Shown: piece after piece, positions 8,314 through 18,364 of the stretch
How positions within the stretch are numbered: position 1 is the first letter of the stretch
Layout of the letters: each line of letters starts with the position of its first letter
Assembly: GCF_030285665.1 (NCBI RefSeq)
Contig: NZ_CP127295.1
Location: 1,550,001 to 1,614,000, forward strand
DNA length: 64,000 nt
Origin: Amycolatopsis mongoliensis
GTDB lineage: Bacteria > Actinomycetota > Actinomycetes > Mycobacteriales > Pseudonocardiaceae
Reading direction: 5' to 3'
The notes under the pieces: generated by a model
What the model saw: the letters and a program-made list of their open reading frames with translations, nothing else
What the model was told of the DNA's origin: nothing
The model's database searches: none
Translations under genes and position numbers: made by a program

Positions 8314-9068
8314 CGCAGCTTCTTGACGATCTCCGTGCCGACCGCCTTCACCGCGTCGTCGGTCTCCTGCTGCGGCATCGGCGAGTTCGAGAAGAAGCCC
8401 TTGTCCCAGCCGGACACCTCGACGATGACCACCGTCGTGCCCTTCAGGACGTGCAGTTCCGATCCGCTGAACGCGCTCTGCGTCACCAAGCGGACGAGCG
8501 TCGCCTTGTCGCCGATGCCCTTCACGTCCGTCGGCGGGACCGCCGGGGCTATCGGCAGGTACAGGTGGTTCGCCGATTCGCGCGCGTTCTCCCCGGAGTA
8601 CCCCGTGATCCGGACGCTCAGCGTGGCGTCACGGACGTTTTCGTCGGGGCCCGGCTTCCAGCTGCAGTTGACCTGCTTCAGGCCGGGCAGGTTCGCGGTG
8701 CCCGGGCCGCCCAGCGCGAAGCTCGGGAAGCCCGCCTTCTCCAGCGTCTGGGCCGGGACCTGGCACTCGGCGGGCACCGGCGACGACGACGGTGCCGCGC
8801 CGGTGCTCGCGAAGTAGTCGCTCGCGAAGATGCCGAGCGGGATGCCCGCGCCGAGCAGCACGACCACCGCGCCGACGATCCCGAGGATCAGCCCGGTCCG
8901 CTTCTTCTTCGGCGGCCGCATCGGCCCGCCGTAACCCGGTGGCGGATATCCCTGCGGGTACCCGGGCGGAGGGTAGCCGGGCTGCTGGGGATACGGCCCC
9001 TGCTGCCCGTAACCCGGCTGCCCAGGCGGACCCGGCTGACCTGGTCCGTACGGCGGTGGTTGCTGCAT
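8310..9068 (-). CDS. Proline/glycine/tyrosine-rich single-pass membrane protein (DUF3558-like ectodomain)
   Basis: 252 residues. A cytoplasmic tail of PGYPQ-type repeats (1-50) is followed by a KKKR basic stop and a transmembrane helix (about 58-82). The ectodomain contains paired cysteines (ECQVPAQTLEKAGF and VNCSWKPGPDE), resembling DUF3558-type actinobacterial surface proteins; that match is by eye only. ATG has GAGGGAGG 5 nt upstream. Lies just downstream of purH on the same strand, but a role in purine synthesis is not implied. Confidence 0.8.
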   Translation of the reverse strand: MQQPPPYGPGQPGPPGQPGYGQQGPYPQQPGYPPPGYPQGYPPPGYGGPMRPPKKKRTGLILGIVGAVVVLLGAGIPLGIFASDYFASTGAAPSSSPVPAECQVPAQTLEKAGFPSFALGGPGTANLPGLKQVNCSWKPGPDENVRDATLSVRITGYSGENARESANHLYLPIAPAVPPTDVKGIGDKATLVRLVTQSAFSGSELHVLKGTTVVIVEVSGWDKGFFSNSPMPQQETDDAVKAVGTEIVKKLR

Positions 9069-9093
9069 CGAGCCCTCCCTCTCGAAGCGCGGG

Positions 9094-10653
9094 TCAGTGC
9101 GCGAAGTGGCGCGTCCCCGTCAGGTACATCGTGACGCCCGCCTTCTCCGCGGCCGCGATCACCTCGGGGTCGCGGACCGAGCCGCCGGGCTGCACGATCG
9201 CCCGCACGCCCGCCTCGACCAGCACCTCCAGGCCGTCCGGGAACGGGAAGAACGCGTCGGACGCGCCCACCGAGCCCTTGGCCCGGTCGCCCGCCCGCGA
9301 GACCGCCAGCCGCGACGAGTCGACGCGGTTGACCTGGCCCATGCCGACGCCGACGGTCGCGCCGTCCGCGGCGAGCAGGATCGCGTTCGACTTGACCGCG
9401 CGCAGCGAGCGCCACGCGAACTCGAGGTCGCGCAGGGTCTGCTCGTCGGCCGGGGTGCCGGTGGCCAACTGCCAGTTCGCCGGGTCGTCGCCGGCGGCGT
9501 CGATCGCGTCGACGGTCTGCACGAGCACGCCACCGGAGATCTGGCGGAACTCGATCGGCGACGGCGCGATCTCCGGGAGCTTCAGCAGCCGGATGTTCTT
9601 CTTGCGCTGCAGGATCTCCAGCGCTTCGGCGTCGAAGTCCGGCGCCAGCACGACCTCGGTGAACACCTCGGCGATCTGCTCCGCGGCCTCGCGGCTGACC
9701 GGCCGGTTCGTCGCGATGACGCCACCGTAGGCCGAAACCGGGTCGCACGCGTGGGCCTTGCGGTGCGCCTCGGCGATGTCGGTGCCGACCGCGATGCCGC
9801 ACGGGTTGGCGTGCTTGATGATCGCGACGGCGGGTTCGGCGAAGTCGAACGCGGCGCGGCGGGCGGCGTCGGTGTCGACGTAGTTGTTGTAGGACATGGC
9901 CTTGCCGTGCAGCTGCTCGGCGTGCGCCAGGCCGGCCCGGTGCCCCTTGTACAGCGCGGCCTTCTGGTGCGGGTTCTCGCCGTAGCGCAGCACTTCGCCG
10001 CGCTCCCAGCTGACGCCGGAGAAGTCGGGGAAGCCCGAGTCGTCCGCGGGCGCGTAGACGTTGGAGAACCACGACGCGACCGCGATGTCGTAGGACGCGG
10101 TGTGCGCGTACGCCTGCGCGGCGAGGCGCTTGCGGTCCTCGAGGTCGAAGCCGCCGTCGGCCACGCGCTCCAAGACCCAGCCGTAGCGGGCCGGGTCGAC
10201 GACGACCGCGACGCTGCCGTGGTTCTTCGCCGCGCCGCGGACCATCGCCGGGCCGCCGATGTCGATGTTCTCGACGCAGTCCTCGGGGCTCGCGCCGGAC
10301 TCGACGGTCTGCGTGAACGGGTACAGGTTCACGACCAGCAGGTCGAACGCCGCGATGTCCAGCTTGCGCAGCTGCTCGACGTGGTCGGGGTTACCCCGGT
10401 CGGCGAGCAGCCCGGCGTGCACGCGCGGGTGCAGCGTCTTGACCCGGCCGTCGAGCGACTCGGGGAAGCCGGTGACGTCTTCGACCGGCGTGACCGGGAC
10501 CCCCGCGTCGGCGATGACCTTCGCCGTGCCGCCGGTGGAGACGATCTCGACGCCGGCCGCGTGCAGGCCGGTCGCGAGGTCCAGGAGGCCCGCCTTGTCC
10601 GAGACGCCGATCAGCGCCCGGCGGACCGGGCGCCGTCCCAGGTCAGTGCTCAC
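9094..10653 (-). CDS. purH: Bifunctional AICAR formyltransferase / IMP cyclohydrolase
   Basis: 519 residues, normal length. Catalyses the last two steps of de novo IMP synthesis: formylation of AICAR with 10-formyl-THF, then ring closure. The N-terminal IMP cyclohydrolase domain starts [11 protein letters not shown] and has the [14 protein letters not shown] loop; the C-terminal transformylase has the [14 protein letters not shown] signature (about residues 268-281) with catalytic Lys-His. GTG start with AAAGGTG about 8 nt upstream, overlapping the purN stop by 11 bp, so purN-purH form an operon. Confidence 0.97.
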   Translation of the reverse strand: MSTDLGRRPVRRALIGVSDKAGLLDLATGLHAAGVEIVSTGGTAKVIADAGVPVTPVEDVTGFPESLDGRVKTLHPRVHAGLLADRGNPDHVEQLRKLDIAAFDLLVVNLYPFTQTVESGASPEDCVENIDIGGPAMVRGAAKNHGSVAVVVDPARYGWVLERVADGGFDLEDRKRLAAQAYAHTASYDIAVASWFSNVYAPADDSGFPDFSGVSWERGEVLRYGENPHQKAALYKGHRAGLAHAEQLHGKAMSYNNYVDTDAARRAAFDFAEPAVAIIKHANPCGIAVGTDIAEAHRKAHACDPVSAYGGVIATNRPVSREAAEQIAEVFTEVVLAPDFDAEALEILQRKKNIRLLKLPEIAPSPIEFRQISGGVLVQTVDAIDAAGDDPANWQLATGTPADEQTLRDLEFAWRSLRAVKSNAILLAADGATVGVGMGQVNRVDSSRLAVSRAGDRAKGSVGASDAFFPFPDGLEVLVEAGVRAIVQPGGSVRDPEVIAAAEKAGVTMYLTGTRHFAH

Positions 10654-11260
10654 GAAATGTCACCTTTCGTCCGTCCACGGTGCAGCCACCGCGGCCGAGT
10701 CGCTCGATCGTTTCCACCAGCAGCCTGCGCTCGACGGCCTTGATCCGTTCGTGCAGGACGTCTTCGGTGTCGTCGTGCTCCACGACGACCGCTTCCTGGG
10801 CGATGATCGGCCCGGTGTCGACCCCGGCGTCCGCGAAGTGCACGGTCGAACCGGTGACCTTGACCCCGGCCTCCAGCGCGTCGCGGACCGCGTGCATCCC
10901 GGGGAACGACGGGAGCAGCGCCGGGTGCGTGTTGACCACCGTGAACCGGCCGAGGAACTCGCTCCCGAGGATCTTCATGAACCCGGCGGAGACGACCAGG
11001 TCGGGCTGGTAGGCCCCGACGGCCTCGGCCAGCGCCTTGTCCCAGGCCGCGCGGTCGGGGTGGTCGGCGACGCGGACGGTGAACGACGGGATGCTCACGC
11101 GTTCGGCGCGGGTGAGGGCCTCGATGCCGGTGCGGTCGGCGCCGACGGCGACGACCTTGGCCGGGAAGCCGGACCGGCCGGTGGCGTCCAGCACCGCCTG
11201 CAGGAGGGTGCCGGAACCCGACGCGAGCACGACGAGCTTCACCGGAGTGGGCAGGTCCAA
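10643..11260 (-). CDS. purN: Phosphoribosylglycinamide formyltransferase
   Basis: Third step of de novo purine synthesis (GAR to FGAR with 10-formyl-THF). The formyl-transferase signature is visible: [16 protein letters not shown] at the N-terminus, [25 protein letters not shown] with the catalytic His in the middle, then [17 protein letters not shown]. The start is ambiguous. The coordinates use a TTG at 11260, which lacks an RBS. A CTG at 11272 in the same frame has AAGGAG exactly 6 nt upstream and may be the true start, adding four residues. Upstream neighbour is perM, as in Mycobacterium. Confidence 0.95.
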   Translation of the reverse strand: MDLPTPVKLVVLASGSGTLLQAVLDATGRSGFPAKVVAVGADRTGIEALTRAERVSIPSFTVRVADHPDRAAWDKALAEAVGAYQPDLVVSAGFMKILGSEFLGRFTVVNTHPALLPSFPGMHAVRDALEAGVKVTGSTVHFADAGVDTGPIIAQEAVVVEHDDTEDVLHERIKAVERRLLVETIERLGRGGCTVDGRKVTFREH

Positions 11261-11337
11261 CCGTTGAGACAGAGCGGGCTCCTTGCCGCGGGCGGTGCGC
11301 AGCCGGGCGCACGGCGCTTCACCAGGTCACGTCAACC

Positions 11338-12813
11338 CTAACGGTCGGTCTCGTCCGGCTCGACGTCGCCGCAGGTCTCGGTGCCTCCGGTCACAGCCTC
11401 GTCGTCTCCGGAGACGTCGTCGGCCGGTTCTTCGAGGCCGAGTTCGGCATCGGCGTCGGCTTCGAACTCCGCGTCCTCGTCGGGTTCTTCTTCGAGTTCT
11501 TCTTCGGGCTCTTCGGTTTCTTCGTCCTCTTCGGACGCTTCGATTTCCTCGACGGCTTCGGCGGCCTCTTCGGCGTCGACCTCGTCAGCGTCTTCGAAGG
11601 CTTCGTTGTCTTCGAGCGCTTCGGGCGGGGGTGCCGGCGGCTCGTGCTCGCCCGTGAAGAACGCGACGAACGAACCCGGGATGACGATCCAGCAGAACGC
11701 GACGACCGACGCGACGCCGACCGGAACGCTCACCGGGTCGAACGGGCCGTCGCCGAGCCGTCCGCCGGACAGCGTGCCCAGCAGGACGCAGCCGAGCGCG
11801 ACGACCGCGCCGGCCACCGCGACCGTGCGGATGCGCTGCGCCGGGTCCGCGTCGACCTTGCGCAGCGACCAGCCGACGAGCACGCCGGCCGCCGCGGGCA
11901 GCGCCAGCAGGGCCGGCCACCACGCCGCGTGGTGCTCGGGCAGGCCGCCCAGCAGCGGGACGCCGGGGACGGCGCCGCCGCGGTAGCCGAACATCCCGAC
12001 ATCCAGGTCGCCGATCGAGAAGCCGGGCCCGGTGACGAACGACAGCGCGGCCGTCACGGCGTTCGGCAGGTACAGCACGGAGAGCAGGAACATCCCGAAG
12101 CTGCTGCCGAACGCGGGCTCGTACATGTCGGCGACCGTCCGCCAGGACAGCGCGGTCGCGACGGTGAACACGGCGGCGCCGCAGGCGACCAGCACCGCGA
12201 GCCCCAGTGCGCCGGCCCGGAGCCCGCGCAGGGCGAGCGGGTCGAGGCGTTCGGCGACGACGTCCGGCAGCCCGCAGCACCAGGCGATGCCCGCGGCCGA
12301 GGCCGCCGCGGCGAGCAGCCCGGGCACGACGAAGGCGACCAGCGGGTTGGCCGTGACCGGCGAGCCCTCCGCGCAGAGCGCGATGGCGAGCCCGAACAAC
12401 GCGTGCGCGCCGGTGACCGTGGCGAACACCGGCAGCGCTTCGCGGGGTGACCGGCAGCCGAGGCGCACGGCGGCGCCGGACGCCGTCCGGGCGGCCAGCG
12501 CGAGCGTGCCCAGCGTCGGCAGCAGCGGCAGCACACCGAGCGGGTGAACGCCGAGGTCGAGGCGGACCTGGTGCGCGGCGAGCCAGCCCGGCCCGGCCGC
12601 CAGCAGCACGCCGGTGCCGGAGAAGACGGTGCGCGGGGCGGTGAGCGCCACCAGCGCCAGCACGGCCGCGACAGCCGCGTAGCCGGTGACCAGCGGGCCG
12701 AGGGCGGCGGCGAGCAACACCCGCACCCGCGCCGCCCGGGACGGTTCGACGTCGGGTTCGAGGTCGCCCACCGGCTCCTCGCGGGAGTCGGCGAGCAGGT
12801 CCATGATCCGCAC
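11338..12813 (-). CDS. perM: PerM-like cell division integral membrane protein (DUF6350)
   Basis: 491 residues with about ten hydrophobic segments between residues 30 and 400, then a very acidic cytoplasmic tail (roughly 90 residues dominated by Glu/Asp). The mycobacterial homologue, encoded at the same place between the DUF5336 gene and purN, is needed for cell division in persistence. Assignment rests on topology plus synteny sucC-sucD-DUF5336-perM-purN-purH. GTG start at 12813; an ATG at 12804 is an alternative. Neither has a strong RBS. Confidence 0.82.
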   Translation of the reverse strand: MRIMDLLADSREEPVGDLEPDVEPSRAARVRVLLAAALGPLVTGYAAVAAVLALVALTAPRTVFSGTGVLLAAGPGWLAAHQVRLDLGVHPLGVLPLLPTLGTLALAARTASGAAVRLGCRSPREALPVFATVTGAHALFGLAIALCAEGSPVTANPLVAFVVPGLLAAAASAAGIAWCCGLPDVVAERLDPLALRGLRAGALGLAVLVACGAAVFTVATALSWRTVADMYEPAFGSSFGMFLLSVLYLPNAVTAALSFVTGPGFSIGDLDVGMFGYRGGAVPGVPLLGGLPEHHAAWWPALLALPAAAGVLVGWSLRKVDADPAQRIRTVAVAGAVVALGCVLLGTLSGGRLGDGPFDPVSVPVGVASVVAFCWIVIPGSFVAFFTGEHEPPAPPPEALEDNEAFEDADEVDAEEAAEAVEEIEASEEDEETEEPEEELEEEPDEDAEFEADADAELGLEEPADDVSGDDEAVTGGTETCGDVEPDETDR

Positions 12814-12906
12814 CCTGACATCCGGGCTGGTCCATCCGGGTGAGCCACGCCGCCGCCGGTCGGCGTGGGGAAGCTAACCCACCCGGACGGGTAACACCGG
12901 AATGCA

Positions 12907-12945
12907 AAACACCCGCCGTGACACGGAGTGTCACGGCGGGTGTTT
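12907..12945. terminator. Bidirectional intrinsic terminator between DUF5336 gene and perM
   Basis: Perfect 18-bp inverted repeat (arms 12907-12924 and 12928-12945, GGA loop) bounded by A-rich and T-rich ends, so it can terminate in either direction. It separates the DUF5336 gene from perM on the minus strand. Confidence 0.85.
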
Positions 12946-12973
12946 CAGCGCGGGTGTTCCAGCGCGGACCGCG

Positions 12974-13756
12974 TCAGCTCGACTTGCCGAAGCCACCGGG
13001 CGGCGTGCCCGGGTTGTCCGACGGCGGCTGCTGGAAGAACGAGCCCTGCTGCGGCGCGTAGGTCGTGGCCTGCTGCCCCGGCGGCGGCGTGGTCGACGGC
13101 GGGTTCGGCGAGCCGTACTGGCCCTGCGAGAACGGCGCCGACGGCTCCCCGGCCTGGGAAACCGGTCCCGGCCCGTGCCCCGGCTGCTGCTGGCCGTACT
13201 GCTGCCCGGGCTGGCCGCCGTACTGCTGCTGCTGGCCGGGCTGGCCGTACTGGCCGCTGTAGGGCGGCGCGGCGGGCTTCGGCGCCGGCGGCTTGACGAC
13301 GTCGTACGCGATGAGCAGCGCACCGACCGCGACGATCATCTGCAGGATCCCCAGGATCAGGATGACGGTGACGATGCCGGGCGAAGTCTGCATCCCGACC
13401 AGCGTGTCCAGGACGTCGAGCGCGCCGAGCACGCTGAACAGCGCGGCGAACGGCAGCGTCTTCGGGCCCTTCGGCAGCGCGTGCAGCCCCGCGAGCAGGC
13501 CGCCGACCAGCAGGTACGTCGTGCCGAGGCCGACGTTGCCGTTGTCGGAGAAGCCGAGGAAGTACTGGACGAGGCCGAAGACCGCGACGACCAGCGCCAG
13601 CAGCAGCGGCAGGTTCTGCGGCAGGCCCGCGGCGCCCGAGGGCGCCTGGTGCGAGTGCGGCGGCTGCTGCGCCGGGAAGCCACTGGACGGCGGTCCGGGG
13701 GGCTGCTGGCCGCCACCCTGCTGGGGGTAGCCAGGCCCACCGCTGGGGAAGGTCAT
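12974..13756 (-). CDS. DUF5336 family membrane protein, 34-kDa antigen homologue
   Basis: 260 residues. Proline/glutamine-rich N-terminus, four hydrophobic helices (about residues 45-165) and a long Gln/Pro/Gly/Tyr-rich C-terminal tail (QYGQPGQQQQYGGQPGQQYG). Corresponds in architecture and position to the mycobacterial 34-kDa antigenic protein encoded between sucD and perM. ATG at 13756 is selected because AGGAG lies 8 nt upstream; a GTG further upstream lacks this. Function unknown; low-complexity tails like this often mediate protein contacts. Confidence 0.85.
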   Translation of the reverse strand: MTFPSGGPGYPQQGGGQQPPGPPSSGFPAQQPPHSHQAPSGAAGLPQNLPLLLALVVAVFGLVQYFLGFSDNGNVGLGTTYLLVGGLLAGLHALPKGPKTLPFAALFSVLGALDVLDTLVGMQTSPGIVTVILILGILQMIVAVGALLIAYDVVKPPAPKPAAPPYSGQYGQPGQQQQYGGQPGQQYGQQQPGHGPGPVSQAGEPSAPFSQGQYGSPNPPSTTPPPGQQATTYAPQQGSFFQQPPSDNPGTPPGGFGKSS

Positions 13757-13912
13757 CGGATGCACTCCTGTCGGTTCGACCGGCACTCCGGGGTACGAGG
13801 ACACCCGGGGGAAGACGAGGCGGCTTGCGTGCGCAGAACGCTAGCGCACTCCAAGGCCACCAGCCCATCAGACGCATGAATACCTCGGGAGGTTTCGTCC
13901 GGAAACGCGGAA

Positions 13913-13941
13913 GAGCCGGGCACCTGTGCGGTGCCCGGCTC
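13913..13941 (-). terminator. Terminator downstream of sucD
   Basis: 12-bp perfect stem (GAGCCGGGCACC and its complement) with a five-base loop, just after the sucD stop at 13964 on the minus strand. It lacks a long U tract, which is common in high-GC actinobacteria. Confidence 0.75.
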
Positions 13942-13963
13942 GACCAGCGGTTACGCCCCGTAT

Positions 13964-14854
13964 TCAGCCGAGGCTGTTGTACAGCTCACGCGCGAGGACG
14001 GCGGTCTCGCTCGGGGTCTTGCCGACCTTGACGCCGGCGGCCTCGAGGGCCTCCTTCTTCGCGGCCGCCGTGCCGGAGGAGCCGGAGACGATGGCGCCGG
14101 CGTGGCCCATGGTCTTGCCCTCGGGCGCGGTGAAGCCCGCGACGTAGCCGACGACCGGCTTCGTCACGTTCTCCTTGATGTAGGCCGCGGCACGCTCTTC
14201 GGCGTCGCCACCGATCTCGCCGATCATCACGATGACCTTGGTGTCGGGGTCCGCCTCGAACGCCTCGAGGGCGTCGATGTGCGTGGTGCCGATGATCGGG
14301 TCACCGCCGATGCCGACCGCGGTGGAGAAGCCGATGTCCCGCAGCTCGTACATCATCTGGTAGGTCAGCGTGCCGGACTTCGACACGAGGCCGATCGGGC
14401 CGGTGCCGGAGATGTTCGCCGGGATGATGCCGGCGTTCGACTTGCCGGGGCTGATCACGCCGGGGCAGTTCGGCCCGATGATGCGGGTCGTGTTGCCCTT
14501 CGCGACCGCGTGCGCCCAGAAGTAGGCCGAGTCGTGCACCGGGATGCCCTCGGTGATGACCACGGCGAGCGGGATCTCGGCGTCGATCGCCTCGAGGACC
14601 GCGTCCTTGGCGAACTTCGGCGGCACGAAGATGACCGACACGTCGGCGCCGGTCTCCTTGATGGCCTCTTCGACGGTGCCGAAGACCTTCAGGTCCTTGC
14701 CCTCGATGGTGACGGTCTGGCCGGCCTTGCGGGCGTTGACGCCGCCCACGATGTTCGTGCCCGACTTCAGCATCTTGGTGGCGTGCTTCATGCCCTCGGA
14801 GCCGGTGAGCCCCTGGACGATGACCTTGCTGTTCTCGTTGAGGAAGATCGACAT
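13964..14854 (-). CDS. sucD: Succinyl-CoA synthetase alpha subunit
   Basis: 296 residues. TCA cycle enzyme converting succinyl-CoA to succinate with nucleotide triphosphate formation. It has the CoA-binding Rossmann region ([19 protein letters not shown]), the [11 protein letters not shown] segment and the phosphohistidine signature [13 protein letters not shown]. The ATG ([10 protein letters not shown]) lies one base after the sucC stop; a GTG 9 bp upstream is possible but less like orthologues. Operon sucC-sucD, closed by the hairpin at 13913. Confidence 0.97.
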   Translation of the reverse strand: MSIFLNENSKVIVQGLTGSEGMKHATKMLKSGTNIVGGVNARKAGQTVTIEGKDLKVFGTVEEAIKETGADVSVIFVPPKFAKDAVLEAIDAEIPLAVVITEGIPVHDSAYFWAHAVAKGNTTRIIGPNCPGVISPGKSNAGIIPANISGTGPIGLVSKSGTLTYQMMYELRDIGFSTAVGIGGDPIIGTTHIDALEAFEADPDTKVIVMIGEIGGDAEERAAAYIKENVTKPVVGYVAGFTAPEGKTMGHAGAIVSGSSGTAAAKKEALEAAGVKVGKTPSETAVLARELYNSLG

Positions 14855-14855
14855 C

Positions 14856-16025
14856 TCACGCACCTGCCGCGGCGAGCTCGGCAGCCTTGTCGGCCGCGTT
14901 GTCCATTGTGTCCACCACGGTGACCAGCGGGTGGTTCGCCTCCGCCAGGATGCGGTGGCCCTCTTCGACGTTGTTGCCGTCCAGGCGGACGACCAGCGGC
15001 TTGCTGGCCTCGTCGCCCAGGATCTTCAGGGCCTCGACGATGCCGGTCGCCACCGCGTCGCAGGCGGTGATGCCGCCGAAGACGTTGACGAAGACGCTCT
15101 TCACGTCGGTGTCGTTGAGGATGACGTCCAGCCCGGCCGCCATGACCTCGGCCGACGCGCCGCCGCCGATGTCGAGGAAGTTCGCCGGCTTCACGCCGCC
15201 GTGCTTCTCGCCCGCGTACGCCACGACGTCCAAAGTGGACATGACCAGGCCCGCGCCGTTGCCGATGATGCCGACCTGGCCGTCGAGCTTGACGTAGTTG
15301 AGGTTCTTGGCCTTGGCCTTCGCCTCGAGCGGGTTCTCCGCTTCCTTGTCCACCAGGGCCTCGTGGCCCGGCTGGCGGAAGTCCGCGTTCTCGTCGAGGG
15401 TGACCTTGCCGTCGAGGGCGATGATCTTGTCCTGCGGGTCACGGACCAGCGGGTTGACCTCGACGAGGGTGGCGTCCTCGGAGACGAAGGTCTCCCAGAG
15501 CTTCACGACGACGTCGGCGGCCTCGTCGATGATGTCGGCCGGGAAGTTGCCGGCCTTCAGGATCTCGAGCGCCTTCGCCTTGTCGACCCCGGCGATCGCG
15601 TCGACCGGGATCTTGGCGAGCGCGTCGGGGCGCTCGACCGCGAGCTGCTCGATCTCCATGCCGCCCTCGGAGGACGCCATCGCCAGGAACGTGCGGTTCG
15701 CCCGGTCCAGCAGGAAGGAGAAGTAGTACTCGGACGCGATGTCCGAGGCTTCGGCCACGAGCACGCGACGCGTGATGTGGCCCTTGATGTCGAGGCCGAG
15801 GATGGCTTCCGCCTTCTCCTTCGCCTCGTCGGGCGTCTGGGCCAGCTTGACGCCGCCCGCCTTCCCACGGCCGCCGACCTTCACCTGCGCCTTGACGACG
15901 ACCTGGTTACCGATCTGCTCCGCGGCGGCCTTGGCTTCTTCGGGGGTGCTAGCCACCGAGCCCGGCAGAACCGGTACTCCGTGGGCGGCGAAGAGATCCC
16001 TCGCCTGGTACTCGTAGAGGTCCAC
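14856..16025 (-). CDS. sucC: Succinyl-CoA synthetase beta subunit
   Basis: 389 residues, standard length. ATP-grasp subunit that binds nucleotide and forms the complex with SucD. It starts [22 protein letters not shown]; the ATP-grasp core shows [20 protein letters not shown], and the C-terminal CoA-ligase part has [17 protein letters not shown] and [14 protein letters not shown] start with GGAG-type sites immediately upstream; a longer upstream frame is not supported. Confidence 0.97.
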   Translation of the reverse strand: MDLYEYQARDLFAAHGVPVLPGSVASTPEEAKAAAEQIGNQVVVKAQVKVGGRGKAGGVKLAQTPDEAKEKAEAILGLDIKGHITRRVLVAEASDIASEYYFSFLLDRANRTFLAMASSEGGMEIEQLAVERPDALAKIPVDAIAGVDKAKALEILKAGNFPADIIDEAADVVVKLWETFVSEDATLVEVNPLVRDPQDKIIALDGKVTLDENADFRQPGHEALVDKEAENPLEAKAKAKNLNYVKLDGQVGIIGNGAGLVMSTLDVVAYAGEKHGGVKPANFLDIGGGASAEVMAAGLDVILNDTDVKSVFVNVFGGITACDAVATGIVEALKILGDEASKPLVVRLDGNNVEEGHRILAEANHPLVTVVDTMDNAADKAAELAAAGA

Positions 16026-16143
16026 TACTCCAGTCTCCTGACGACACGCCACTGCAGGTGGTCCGCGACCGGACCGCGCTGTCGGACCAGTCGAGGTTAG
16101 CGACCTGCGCAGACGCAGGGGACTCCGCACCTGGTGAAGTCGG

Positions 16144-16476
16144 TCACCGTACGCGGTCAGACGGTGCGTCCGCGGTGTGAGACCGCCCACCGGCGAGCAG
16201 GTTCGCGGCTTCTTCCGGGGACATCGCGGCATCGACCGGGATCACGCGGACGGGGTCGAGCGCCTGTTCGAGGTCCGGCGGCGGCCGCTCGCCGAGCACG
16301 GCGACGGCGTCCGGGTCCTCCTGCTCGGCGGTGCGGAGGATCTGTTCGACGGTCTCCAGTGGACCGGCGTGGACGACCTCCATGCCCGCGTCGCGCAGCA
16401 CGCGGCCCAGCGCGACGGCGGCCGGTTCGGGGCGGGTGAACTCGACGACGAGCACCCGCCGCCGCTCACGGCTCAC
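16144..16476 (-). CDS. Small B12-binding-domain-like protein lacking the DxHxxG motif
   Basis: 110 residues resembling the C-terminal cobalamin-binding domain of methylmalonyl-CoA mutase: RRRVLVVEF at the start, then [39 protein letters not shown]. The base-off B12 ligand motif DxHxxG, expected right after the first strand, is absent (EFTRPEPA instead), so cobalamin binding by the usual His is unlikely. GTG start overlaps the stop of the upstream membrane-protein gene by 11 bp. Located upstream of sucC on the same strand; a link to methylmalonyl/succinyl-CoA metabolism is only suggested by position. Confidence 0.65.
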   Translation of the reverse strand: MSRERRRVLVVEFTRPEPAAVALGRVLRDAGMEVVHAGPLETVEQILRTAEQEDPDAVAVLGERPPPDLEQALDPVRVIPVDAAMSPEEAANLLAGGRSHTADAPSDRVR

Positions 16477-18364
16477 GGCGTCCGCCGGCGGCCGACATGC
16501 CCGCCGCGACGAGCAGCGCGGCCACGGCGGCGAGGGCCACCCAGAAGCCGGTCGACGGGCTCGCGTCGCCGAGGGCGCCGCCGACGAGCGGCAGCTCCGC
16601 GGCGTGCAGCGCGGTGAGCAGGGCGGCGCCGGCCAGCAGGGCCGCAGCGGGCTTCGGCCGGGAGCGCAGGGCCAGCGCGGCCGCGCCGACCACGACCACG
16701 ACGGCGGTCAGCAGCCCCCACGACGGAGTGTCGAAGTTCGACCAGAGCCCGGGCGCGACGTAGCCGGGCACGCTGAAGACGGGCAGTCCGAACGCGGCGA
16801 CGGCCAGCACCCCGCCGGCGACGACCGGGGTGAGCACGCTGCCGTTCGGTTCGGCGCCGTCCCCGGCGTCTTCGCGTTCGACGACACCGGTCCCGGCGGC
16901 GGCGAGCGCGAGCAGGGCGGCGAGCACGAGCGCGGCGAACGTCCAGGCGGCCCCGGCGCCGAGGTCGTAGGTGAAGACGGGGGTGGCACCGGACGTGCCA
17001 CCGAGGTCCGCGCCCCCGAACCCGGCGAGGTTGCCGGCCTGGGTGGCGGTCAGCGCGGTGTTCAGGACGGCGGTGCCGGCCAGCACGATCCCGGCCCAGG
17101 CGACCCCGAGCACTGGCCGCGCCCCCGGTGCCGTCTTCGGGACCAGCGTGCCGAGCGCGGAAACGGCGACGACGAGCGCGGCGGCGAGCAGGAACCACCG
17201 GGCGGGGCTCTCGGCGGCGGCGCTGACCGGGGCGGCGGCACCGGGGTTGAGCGCGGTGACGGCAACTTGCGGCGCGAAGGTGCCGATCAAGGCGGCGACC
17301 GCGGTGGCGAGGCCGAGGACGCCGGTCGTCAGCCGCCACCAGAAGATCCCGGGGATCTTGACGTCGCGTTCGGTTGTCGCGGGTGCTTCGCTGAGCCGGG
17401 TGAAGGCGAGGCCGGCGGTGACGGCGGTCGCTCCGAGCGCGAGGACCGGCCCCCACGTGACGTGCAGGTCTGCTCTGAGAAGTCCCGCCAGCACGGGCGG
17501 CACGGCGACCCCGAAGGCGGCGGCGGTGAGGCCGAGCAGCATGCCGCGCGCGGTGCTTTCGGCCGGAGCGGCGAGCGCGAGGACGGCGGCCAGCGGCAAC
17601 GCGGCGGCGAGCAGCAGGTAGCCGCCGAGGGCGGGCCAGGGTCCCTCGAAAGCGGCGCGGGCGAGGAGGAAGCCGTTGTCGGAGCCGACGGGAGCGGTGA
17701 GGAGCCCGACCGAGGCGGTGACCGCGAGCAGCGGGACGAGCAGGCGCCAGCGCCGTCGTTCGGGTTCCTCGTCGGTGCGCCCGGCCTGCCAGGCGGCGAT
17801 CCCGGCGACCCCGGTGAGGAGATCCCCGGCGACGAGCAGCCAGAACCCGGCGCCGACGGCCGAGCCGCCGATGAAGCGGTCGGGGAGGTAGAGCTCGGGG
17901 CGGATGGTGAGGGGCCCGTTGACGGCGAACTGGAGGTCGAGCACCAAGCGGCCGGGCGCGAGGGCGGCGAGGCCGAGGACGAGCCCTTTGGCCAGGCCGG
18001 GCTTAGCGGCAGCGGCGGCCCAGACGGCGGCGACGGCGGGAGCCAGCGCGAGAACGGCAAGCCACGGCCAGCCGGCGAACCCGGGGCCGGCGGCCGGCGA
18101 GACGGGGACAAGGCCCGCGGCCGTGAGGGCGACGGCGCCGAGGGCGGTGAGAGCCAGGGCGACGGTCAGCGGACGGGACGGAGTGGTGTCTTCGGCCCAG
18201 GTGGCTGGGGCTTCAGCCGAATCGGTGGTTTCGGCGGGCGCCTGCCGGGAAGTCTGTGCGCGAGGGGGCTTCCGCTTGCCGGTGGGTCGGGTGGCGGCGG
18301 GGTCCTGCGGGGAGGACGGGGAGCCGGGGGCGCTCCCGGTCGGAGGCTCTGAGCGTGGGGGCAT
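16466..18364 (-). CDS. Polytopic integral membrane protein, unknown function
   Basis: About 632 residues from an ATG at 18364 (MPPRSEPPTGSAPG). Pro/Ser/Thr-rich N-terminal tail of about 65 residues, then roughly 14-16 hydrophobic segments rich in Ala/Leu/Val up to the end. There is a soluble loop with LRADLHVTWGP and another with REDAGDGAEPN. No transporter signature I recognise. The open frame continues upstream to 18514, but that stretch matches the low-complexity repeat region and has no RBS. Overlaps the downstream B12-like gene, so the pair is probably co-transcribed. Confidence 0.75.
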   Translation of the reverse strand: MPPRSEPPTGSAPGSPSSPQDPAATRPTGKRKPPRAQTSRQAPAETTDSAEAPATWAEDTTPSRPLTVALALTALGAVALTAAGLVPVSPAAGPGFAGWPWLAVLALAPAVAAVWAAAAAKPGLAKGLVLGLAALAPGRLVLDLQFAVNGPLTIRPELYLPDRFIGGSAVGAGFWLLVAGDLLTGVAGIAAWQAGRTDEEPERRRWRLLVPLLAVTASVGLLTAPVGSDNGFLLARAAFEGPWPALGGYLLLAAALPLAAVLALAAPAESTARGMLLGLTAAAFGVAVPPVLAGLLRADLHVTWGPVLALGATAVTAGLAFTRLSEAPATTERDVKIPGIFWWRLTTGVLGLATAVAALIGTFAPQVAVTALNPGAAAPVSAAAESPARWFLLAAALVVAVSALGTLVPKTAPGARPVLGVAWAGIVLAGTAVLNTALTATQAGNLAGFGGADLGGTSGATPVFTYDLGAGAAWTFAALVLAALLALAAAGTGVVEREDAGDGAEPNGSVLTPVVAGGVLAVAAFGLPVFSVPGYVAPGLWSNFDTPSWGLLTAVVVVVGAAALALRSRPKPAAALLAGAALLTALHAAELPLVGGALGDASPSTGFWVALAAVAALLVAAGMSAAGGRREP

